DNA from: Prevotella sp.
GTDB taxonomy: Bacteria > Bacteroidota > Bacteroidia > Bacteroidales > Bacteroidaceae
Assembly: GCA_017428805.1 (NCBI GenBank)
Contig: JAFRQC010000086.1
Span: 1 to 44,772, forward strand
Reading direction: 5' to 3'
Length of the DNA stretch: 44,772 nt
Part shown: in pieces, positions 40,056 to 44,772 of the stretch
Position numbering within the stretch: position 1 is the stretch's first letter
How the letters are laid out: each line of letters begins with the position of its first letter
The notes under the pieces: model-generated
Databases searched by the model: none
The model's input: only the letters and a program-made list of their open reading frames with translations
Told to the model about the DNA's origin: nothing
Position numbers and translations under genes: made by a program

Positions 40056-42215
40056 TTAGTTGATTGTTATCACTACCTTGAACGTGATGTTGCGCCCCAT
40101 ATTATAGACTCCACGACGGCCAGTGACGACATTCACATCGGCATATTTCAGGCGGCTCAGGTGGTTCTGATAGGCTTTGTCCAGAAGGTTGTCGGCGGTG
40201 ATGTAGAATTCTGCGATCTTCTTGCCTTTCACTTGGATGTCTGTTCCTGCCGAGAGTGAGAGCAGGGCATAGCCGGGCGTCTCGGTTTCTGTATCGTCAG
40301 CGCGGTATATGTGCGTCTGCTTCAGGTAACAGTCAAGACCGAGGGCGACGTAGAGGTTATTGAGGGGCGAGCGATGGGCGGCATCTGTTGTATGGTGATG
40401 ATTGACGGTGGTATGCGAATGGTGGAAGAGTTCCCACTTCAACTCCGAAGACCATTTGGGTGCAGGCGTGAAGGGGAGATATTTCGTATCAGCATCAGCG
40501 TGCAACAGCTGGGCATCGACATACGAGAACGTGTTGGAGAAATGAACGGAATGGACAGGGTGGAAGTCTACGCCGGCCTCAAAGCCCAGCAGACGGGCAT
40601 CGCCCTGCGTATAGGCATAGGTGAGGTAATCGGGATCAATGATCTCTGCCACACGATGGGTGAAAATGTAGTTGTCGATGCGGTTGGCAAAGAGAGCCAA
40701 TTGTGCAGAAACATAGCGTGAGGTAAAGTCGAGTCCGAGGTCAGCTTGCAGGCTGTATTCCGCCTTAAGCTGCTGGTTGCCCAACTCATAGCGGACAGAA
40801 CCCTCATGCACGCCATTCGATGCCAACTCACTCATATTGGGGGTTCGGAAACCACGGGCGAGGTTCAGGCGGAGGTTGAAGTGGTCGTTGAGATTGCAGA
40901 CGGCACCAATACTACCCGTCACACCATTGAAATGACGGGTGAAATCCGCAAAGCGCATCTCACCATCCTCCATCAACTCATAACCGTGCAGCCGTCGATG
41001 GTCATAACGCAGACCTCCGCTGAGTGTCCAGCGGTCGTCAAAGGCTTTCGTGGCTGTGGCATAGACACCAAAGTCAAAGAGCCGGTAGTCTGGAATCAGA
41101 TATTCCTCGCCCTCGTTGCCTGATTTCTGATACATACCGCCAATGCCCGTTGAGAGCTTCCAACCGTTCCACTCGTTGGTGATGTAACGCAGGTCGTAAG
41201 TCAGCGTATGCAACTTGAAAAACAATTCGTAATCATCCTCGCTTTCCTCGAACTCCTGACGGCGGTTCTGCTGATAGCCGATGATGGCTTTCAGATAGCC
41301 TGACGAGAGACTCAGCGAGTTATCCCACACCAGTTTGTAGTGCTTTACCTGCTGGAAGGGCAGCGACTTGCCGTATTGATGTCCCGTCCAACCCTCTTCG
41401 TGTTCCAGTTCTCCTGTCTCGGGGTCACGCTCACCCTCGATGATGCCTGGTGTCAGATGATAGGCCGTCCACACAAGTCGTGAGTGTCCCCACGCCTTAT
41501 TGACACCTAGCATCAGACGACCGGCACGCTCTCGGAACTGCGAACCAGGCACATAGTCGTCGTACTTATTCTTATAAGCATGAGCCATCTTATCGCTGTA
41601 GCGGGCATCCCATACGAAACCTTTTTGGTTGCCTGCCAACGACAGGTTGTAAGCGAAAAGACCGTTGTTGGTCTGATACTCTGTACTGACGTTGGCTCTC
41701 AACTCGCCCTCAGCCAACGTAGGCTGCGAATGGAGGATGACCACACCCGCCATCGCATCTGATCCGTACATCAGCGAGGCGGGGCCCTTCAATATCTCCA
41801 CGGAACCGATGCTGCTGCCATCGACCTCCACACCGTGTTCGTCGCCCCATTGCTGGCCTTCTTGGCGTACACCTTCGCTCATCACCACCACGCGGTTGTA
41901 GCCCAGTCCGCGGATGATGGGTTTCGAGATGCTACCGCCCGTAGTCAGCTGGCTGACACCAGGCTGGTGGGCGATGGCATCGATGATATTTGTCGAGGCA
42001 GTAGCCCGGAATACCTGGGGTGAGATGATTGACACGGGTGCTGTGGCATGTTTCAGTTTTGTATCGCCCGTCACACCCGTTACCGTCAGTTCGTTCAGTT
42101 GCAAATGGCGGAAAAACACATCCGTCGAGTCCTCCGCATGATGATGTCTTAAACTATCTTGGGCTGCCACTACCGTGCATATACACAGCAACAGCAGAAT
42201 GCATTTGATTTTCAT
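40056..42215 (-). CDS. His-rich TonB-dependent receptor, probable metal receptor
   Basis: 719 residues with signal peptide (MKIKCILLLLCICTVVAAQ). N-terminal LRHHHAEDSTD, a plug with ISKPIIRGLGYNRVVVMSEGVRQEGQQWGDEHGVEVD and LKGPASLMYGSDAMAGVV, then a barrel containing a histidine run HHSHTTVNHHHTTDAAHRS in an external loop, ending MGRNITFKVVITIN. Plug motifs resemble the ZnuD/OprC-like group of zinc and copper receptors, and exposed histidines support a divalent metal or metal-complex substrate (inference). It is co-directional with, and 57 bases after, a Cys/His-rich small membrane protein, and lies outside the cob operon upstream of cbiH. Confidence 0.87.
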   Translation of the reverse strand: MKIKCILLLLCICTVVAAQDSLRHHHAEDSTDVFFRHLQLNELTVTGVTGDTKLKHATAPVSIISPQVFRATASTNIIDAIAHQPGVSQLTTGGSISKPIIRGLGYNRVVVMSEGVRQEGQQWGDEHGVEVDGSSIGSVEILKGPASLMYGSDAMAGVVILHSQPTLAEGELRANVSTEYQTNNGLFAYNLSLAGNQKGFVWDARYSDKMAHAYKNKYDDYVPGSQFRERAGRLMLGVNKAWGHSRLVWTAYHLTPGIIEGERDPETGELEHEEGWTGHQYGKSLPFQQVKHYKLVWDNSLSLSSGYLKAIIGYQQNRRQEFEESEDDYELFFKLHTLTYDLRYITNEWNGWKLSTGIGGMYQKSGNEGEEYLIPDYRLFDFGVYATATKAFDDRWTLSGGLRYDHRRLHGYELMEDGEMRFADFTRHFNGVTGSIGAVCNLNDHFNLRLNLARGFRTPNMSELASNGVHEGSVRYELGNQQLKAEYSLQADLGLDFTSRYVSAQLALFANRIDNYIFTHRVAEIIDPDYLTYAYTQGDARLLGFEAGVDFHPVHSVHFSNTFSYVDAQLLHADADTKYLPFTPAPKWSSELKWELFHHSHTTVNHHHTTDAAHRSPLNNLYVALGLDCYLKQTHIYRADDTETETPGYALLSLSAGTDIQVKGKKIAEFYITADNLLDKAYQNHLSRLKYADVNVVTGRRGVYNMGRNITFKVVITIN

Positions 42216-42272
42216 TCTGTGATATAATAAATAAGGATGTATATAAATAATGTATGTAAAAGTTGGGGGAAA

Positions 42273-42614
42273 TCAGACAGACGGAGGCCCCCGGGTAACA
42301 ATCGTGCCACAGCAGACGGCATGAGGGCCGCACAAAGGCTGGGCGTGATATTTCTTACATACATGGACATATACTGTGACAGCCATCAAAACGGCTGCCA
42401 ACATCGACAACGTGAGGAACTGGCACAGCACGCAGTCATGCGCCCAAGTTGCCATAGCTGTCAGGTGGCCGTGGCAATTATGGTGTACGCAGTCGCTACA
42501 TTCTGTATCAGTCGTCTGCGGGATTTCGTGAATATGAAGCGACGAGAATATCAGCATCGGCAGGAATACTGCCAACAAAACGCATGCTGATATTTGTCTC
42601 CTAATTACTTTCAC
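42273..42614 (-). CDS. Small Cys/His-rich two-span membrane protein
   Basis: 113 residues from GTG 42614. Two hydrophobic spans (about residues 9-25 and 68-88). Between and after them are clusters of potential metal ligands: HIHE, CSDCVHHNCHGH, HDCVLCQF, and C-terminal CKKYHAQPLCGPHAVCC. No recognised family. Longer upstream frame is ruled out because a consensus promoter (42620-42651) lies inside it. GTG is preferred because no ATG precedes the first span; the mRNA would be almost leaderless (5 nt after the promoter box). Followed by a His-rich TonB receptor, suggesting metal sensing or trafficking. Confidence 0.72.
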   Translation of the reverse strand: MKVIRRQISACVLLAVFLPMLIFSSLHIHEIPQTTDTECSDCVHHNCHGHLTAMATWAHDCVLCQFLTLSMLAAVLMAVTVYVHVCKKYHAQPLCGPHAVCCGTIVTRGPPSV

Positions 42615-42619
42615 GGCTG

Positions 42620-42651
42620 CAAAGGTACGGCTTTGCAGGCAAAAAGCCAAA
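42620..42651 (-). promoter_or_regulatory. Promoter for Cys/His-rich protein and TonB receptor
   Basis: Minus-strand TACCTTTG (42620-42627) and TTTG (42648-42651) with exact 20 nt spacing. The GTG start is 5 nt beyond the box. Confidence 0.8.
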
Positions 42652-42688
42652 TAAATTTGAGATTTTTTGAACGTGAGTGTCTTAACGC

Positions 42689-42720
42689 ATATAGGACTCG
42701 CATCCCTGCGAGTCCTATAT
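42689..42720. repeat. Perfect 14-bp hairpin palindrome
   Basis: ATATAGGACTCGCA, loop TCCC, TGCGAGTCCTATAT. Every base of the 14-bp stem pairs. There is no T-tract on either side. It lies between divergent promoters. Confidence 0.75.
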
Positions 42721-42756
42721 AGCATTAATCATTAATAACTAAAAACCAAAACCAAT

Positions 42757-42789
42757 ATGAAAAAGAAAACTATCTCTAATTATGCGTGA
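42757..42789 (+). pseudogene. 10-codon mini-ORF or broken gene start
   Basis: ATG AAA AAG AAA ... TGA encodes MKKKTISNYA. The front matches a typical signal-peptide start but stops at once. The following sequence belongs to the candidate structured element on the opposite strand, so this could be a truncated gene; a short peptide cannot be excluded. Confidence 0.3.
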
Positions 42790-42908
42790 ATCTTAAATCT
42801 GATGCAAGGACAGTGCAAACCGAATGCAGAGAGCTCGCTCTATGCTGAGGTGCAGCCTGTTCTCGCTTATCGAAGGCAAAGTTACGGCGGTTTCAGTCTC
42901 ATTCCAAA
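42790..42908 (-). ncRNA. Candidate structured small transcript with its own promoter
   Basis: Minus strand: TTTG (42905-42908) and TAACTTTG (42877-42884) with exact 20 nt spacing. The transcript would start near 42870 with GATAAGCGAGAACAGG, then a GCTG-CACCT-CAGC hairpin and the self-complementary AGAGCGAGCTCT hairpin. No convincing coding sequence follows on this strand. Style suggests a repeated element of Prevotella genomes, but I could not search for copies. Confidence 0.45.
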
Positions 42909-43015
42909 CTTTTTCGCTTATATTTTACCAACTTATAGCGACAACGCTCCCATCAGGCGACAAACCGCCCGAACCGCCTCAAAACTTGTCGCCTTATAAG
43001 AAATTTCCATTATTA

Positions 43016-43047
43016 TTTGGTTATTTCATTTATTATCACTACCTTTG
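43016..43047 (+). promoter_or_regulatory. Promoter for dinD
   Basis: TTTG (43016-43019) and TACCTTTG (43040-43047), 20 nt apart, full Bacteroidetes consensus. The ATG is 35 nt downstream. A longer in-frame extension to 42824 crosses this promoter and is rejected. Confidence 0.85.
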
Positions 43048-43081
43048 CACCAAGAATCTTTTTAAACTTAAAAATAACATT

Positions 43082-43915
43082 ATGAAGACAGAAGAAATCA
43101 AAGATCTTTTCAACAAGTTTGAAAGTATCGTGTGTGACTACAATGGTGTGGAATGTTGGAGTGCCAGAGAGTTGTATAAGCTCCTCGGCTACGTACAATG
43201 GCGCAATTTCCTCACCATTGTCGAAAAGGCCAAAAGTGCTTGTGAGAATGCAGGAGAAAATATCAATTATCATTTTGCTAACGTCAGCAAAATGATTGGA
43301 CTTGGAAAAGGCGGCCAACGAGAAGTTGAAAACATCCTACTTACCCGTTACGCTTGCTATCTGATTGCCCAAAATGGTGACTCACGCAAGCCAGAGATCG
43401 CATTCGCCCAAAACTATTTCGCCGTACAGACACGCCGCGCAGAACTGGTAGAGCAGCGGCTGCTGGACTACGAACGAGTTAAGGCACGGGCCAAACTCGC
43501 TGAGACAGAAAAGGTTCTCTCTGGCGTATTATATGAAAGAGGTGTTGACAGTAAGGGCTTCGCTATCATCCGCTCCAAAGGAGACAAAGCACTATTCCAC
43601 CTCGATACAAAAGTGCTCAAACGGAAATACAATGCCCCTGACAGTCGTCCACTGGCAGACTTCCTGCCCACTATCAGCATCAAGGCGAAAGACTTGGCAG
43701 CCGAGATGACCTCCGTCAATGTTCAGACGAAAGACCTCTACGGACAGTCCCCCATTGAGAAGGAACATATCGACAACAACACAGCTGTCCGTGATATGCT
43801 CATCGGCAGGGGCATATATCCAGAGCAGCTGCCACCTGCCGAGGATGTCAAGAAGGTTGAGCGCCGCTTGGCAAAGGGAGACAAAGACGCTAAAACGGAT
43901 CATAACATCAGATAA
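43082..43915 (+). CDS. dinD: DNA-damage-inducible protein D
   Basis: 277 residues. Matches DinD closely in pattern: NGVECWSARELYKLLGYVQWRNFLTIVEKAKSACENAG near the N-terminus (about 20-57), YHFANVSKMIGLGKGGQREVENILLTRYACYLIAQNGDSRKPEIAFAQNYFAVQTRRAELVEQ (about 61-125), and a C-terminal helical part ending LPPAEDVKKVERRLAK. In E. coli dinD is SOS-induced and its product inhibits RecA filament growth. No LexA box was identified in the promoter here. Monocistronic, with its own promoter and terminator. Confidence 0.93.
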   Translation: MKTEEIKDLFNKFESIVCDYNGVECWSARELYKLLGYVQWRNFLTIVEKAKSACENAGENINYHFANVSKMIGLGKGGQREVENILLTRYACYLIAQNGDSRKPEIAFAQNYFAVQTRRAELVEQRLLDYERVKARAKLAETEKVLSGVLYERGVDSKGFAIIRSKGDKALFHLDTKVLKRKYNAPDSRPLADFLPTISIKAKDLAAEMTSVNVQTKDLYGQSPIEKEHIDNNTAVRDMLIGRGIYPEQLPPAEDVKKVERRLAKGDKDAKTDHNIR

Positions 43916-43989
43916 AAGATATACTCCCGTCGCGATGATGGTTGTCGTTTTCCATAATATGTAGATTTAAGGTTAAACAAAGTTTTTCG

Positions 43990-44050
43990 GAAGCCGTTGG
44001 CATAAGCGTATGTCAGCGGCTTCTATTTTACTTACACTCTTTTTTTTTCA
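43990..44050 (+). terminator. Rho-independent terminator after dinD
   Basis: GAAGCCGTTG (43990-43999) pairs with CAGCGGCTTC (44014-44023) with one mismatch, followed by TATTTTACTTAC and a run of nine T at about 44040-44048. Confidence 0.6.
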
Positions 44051-44119
44051 CAATCGCAATAATAGCATCAAATTCCCTTGGCTTCGTTATTTCTATAAGT
44101 GACGTGCTTATCACGTTTA

Positions 44120-44152
44120 GGGATTTCTCCCCTACTTAATAGGGAAATCCCC
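44120..44152. repeat. Inverted repeat before orphan promoter
   Basis: GGGATTTCTCCCC and GGGAAATCCCC pair with one bulge around CTACTTAATA. Immediately upstream of the promoter at 44154-44183, so it may be an operator or an upstream terminator. Confidence 0.5.
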
Positions 44153-44153
44153 T

Positions 44154-44183
44154 TTTGTAATTTATAATTTGATTGTACCTTTG
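44154..44183 (+). promoter_or_regulatory. Orphan promoter
   Basis: TTTG 44154-44157 and TACCTTTG 44176-44183, 18 nt spacing. Downstream only a 14-codon ORF is found. Confidence 0.6.
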
Positions 44184-44216
44184 CCACATAATTTAGTTTG
44201 ATTTAAGTATTTGGTT

Positions 44217-44261
44217 ATGACATCGGATTTTGATTGCTTATTTGGCGGATGCCCTCCGTAG
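44217..44261 (+). CDS. Possible 14-residue peptide
   Basis: ATG ... TAG encodes MTSDFDCLFGGCPP, about 30 nt after the predicted transcription start. It contains two cysteines and no known match. Too short to be confident; the region may simply be the leader of a non-coding RNA. Confidence 0.25.
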   Translation: MTSDFDCLFGGCPP

Positions 44262-44314
44262 AGGGAGTATAATTAAGAATTTATAATGAGTTCTTAGAAA
44301 AAAACTCCAATTCT

Positions 44315-44346
44315 TTTGGTGGTTTGAATTTTTATTCATACTTTTG
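44315..44346 (+). promoter_or_regulatory. Promoter for the rod-shaped RNA candidate
   Basis: TTTG 44315-44318 and TACTTTTG 44339-44346, exactly 20 nt apart. Transcription should begin near 44350. Confidence 0.75.
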
Positions 44347-44349
44347 CCA

Positions 44350-44575
44350 TTGGAATATGCCCGAAAGGGTTGCGTTCTAAACTTATGGGTTAAAATAGAA
44401 GCGTTATGCTTGTCTGATTATTGCAAAGCCTGAGAAACTTGACAATATAAGTACAGATGACAGTGTAATTAGCTTCCACGTTTAGCGTGGACTGCTATTA
44501 TTGTATCTTGTACTTTTGGGAATTCTCAGGCCCCAGCAATAAGGATGCGTAAATAGTTCACGCTTCTTTTATGCC
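44350..44575 (+). ncRNA. Rod-like structured RNA candidate, 6S-RNA-like in shape
   Basis: Nested stems all pair in one rod: AGAAGCGT 44397-44404 with ACGCTTCT 44560-44567; TTATTGC 44418-44424 with GCAATAA 44536-44542; GCCTGAGAA 44428-44436 with TTCTCAGGC 44523-44531; AAGTACA 44449-44455 with TGTACTT 44509-44515; TAGC/GCTA and the terminal hairpin TCCACG-TTTAG-CGTGGA 44475-44491. A consensus promoter precedes it and no coding sequence occupies it. The 3' strand holds TACTTTTG (44511-44518), which matches the -7 box, next to an internal loop. That is the promoter-mimic idea of 6S RNA, but family identity is not shown. Confidence 0.6.
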
Positions 44576-44620
44576 AAGAAAACAGCAGTTATTACTAAAA
44601 TAAACAAAATACAAACAATT

Positions 44621-44644
44621 ATGAAAAGATTTTCTGTGTGGTGA
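44621..44644 (+). pseudogene. 7-codon mini-ORF or interrupted gene start
   Basis: ATGAAAAGATTTTCTGTGTG GTGA encodes MKRFSVW. The start looks like the front of a signal-peptide gene. The incoming transposon just downstream may have interrupted a gene here. Confidence 0.25.
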
Positions 44645-44693
44645 TAAAAGGACTAAAGAATGTTAATACCTTCCGAATGCATAATAAAACCTG

Positions 44694-44701
44694 TACTTTT
44701 G
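44694..44701 (+). promoter_or_regulatory. -7 box for transposase gene
   Basis: TACTTTTG followed by CAGCAAAACC, 17 nt before the transposase ATG. Confidence 0.55.
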
Positions 44702-44718
44702 CAGCAAAACCGGTAAAT

Positions 44719-44772
44719 ATGCTGCTCAAAGATTTCTTTTCCAGATTCCCCGATGAGGAGAGTTGTGTTTCC
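44719..44772 (+). CDS. Start of IS1595-like transposase, truncated by window edge
   Basis: Only 18 codons are visible: MLLKDFFSRFPDEESCVS. The pattern F..RFPDEESC is typical of the zinc-ribbon N-terminus of IS1595-family transposases in Bacteroidetes. The remaining gene and the right end are outside the window, and the left terminal repeat cannot be located with confidence (it may be within about 44636-44660). Confidence 0.5.
   Translation, partial: MLLKDFFSRFPDEESCVS

Noticed and set aside
42757..42789. Functional leader peptide for the region after 42789
   Set aside because: No gene follows in the right direction before the dinD promoter; kept only as a low-confidence broken ORF.
42802..42999. 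65-codon plus-strand frame MQGQCKPNAESS...
   Set aside because: It is the antisense of the orphan promoter and hairpin element; repeats of this kind are often misannotated as small proteins.
42824..43081. 86-residue N-terminal extension of dinD
   Set aside because: Runs across the orphan element and the dinD promoter; DinD proteins begin near residue 1 of the shorter form.
43942..44139. 65-codon frame after dinD
   Set aside because: It overlaps the likely terminator and runs of T, has no start signal, and shows no protein-like composition.
1..44772. tRNA or rRNA genes
   Set aside because: No cloverleaf or rRNA-like sequence was recognised by eye on either strand; tRNAscan-SE would settle it.

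Overview
The window looks like chromosome of a Prevotella/Segatella-type member of the Bacteroidales. Promoters carry the Bacteroidetes -7 box TAnnTTTG, several with TTTG 20 nt upstream. SusC-style TonB-dependent receptors, lipoprotein enzymes, a DUF2147 protein, a TPR-membrane-HTH regulator and a Prevotella-like secreted protein tail all fit. The genus is inferred from style, not from a marker gene.

Layout. 1-4733 (+): 3' part of a SufS-type cysteine desulfurase, rnhB, gpmI and a ResB/CcsA-type cytochrome c maturation pair. 4739-9581: a type B carboxylesterase lipoprotein (-), then a secreted GH2 glycosidase with a small overlapping AlkZ-like gene (+). 9705-11564: a TlpA-like secreted thioredoxin protein. 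11567-17300 (-): a cobalamin-riboswitch operon encoding a TonB receptor, a lipoprotein CbiK-type cobaltochelatase and a second TonB receptor. 17373-21586 (+): a CbiA-CbiP fusion and cbiB. 21746-25246: regulator and secreted repeat protein. 25346-25878: a YoeB-type toxin-antitoxin pair. 25915-28445 (-): cobT, cobU, cobS. 28446-28895: a non-coding region with a 22-bp periodic repeat array. 28896-32915 (+): kinase-like protein, WbuC-like cupin, DUF2147 protein, and an ABC importer binding protein and permease without an ATPase. 32944-39993 (-): HAD phosphatase, CobK-CbiD, CbiG-CbiF, CbiE-CbiT, CbiH-CbiC. 40056-42614 (-): His-rich TonB receptor and a small Cys/His-rich membrane protein. 43082-43915: dinD. 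43916-44772: non-coding region with promoters and a rod-like structured RNA candidate, then the start of an IS1595-like transposase.

Together the genes encode most of the anaerobic (early cobalt insertion) cobalamin pathway. Five corrin-ring enzymes are two-domain fusions, and nucleotide-loop assembly (CobU, CobS, CobT, CbiB) is present. CbiL, an adenosyltransferase, CobD and the importer ATPase are not in the window.

The most unusual feature is a set of short palindromic or repeat-array elements of several unrelated sequence families. They sit in frame inside coding sequences, overwhelmingly in cobalamin genes. cbiA-cbiP carries four, cbiB two, cbiD two and cbiE-cbiT two; cobU, cobT, cbiC, the importer binding protein, one TonB receptor and the ResB-like gene carry one each. 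They add low-complexity peptides at interdomain linkers and loops without breaking the frame, and in cbiA-cbiP one forms the linker between the two fused enzymes. Related copies lie between cob genes. This resembles the Rickettsia palindromic element phenomenon, but with different sequences and a concentration in one pathway.
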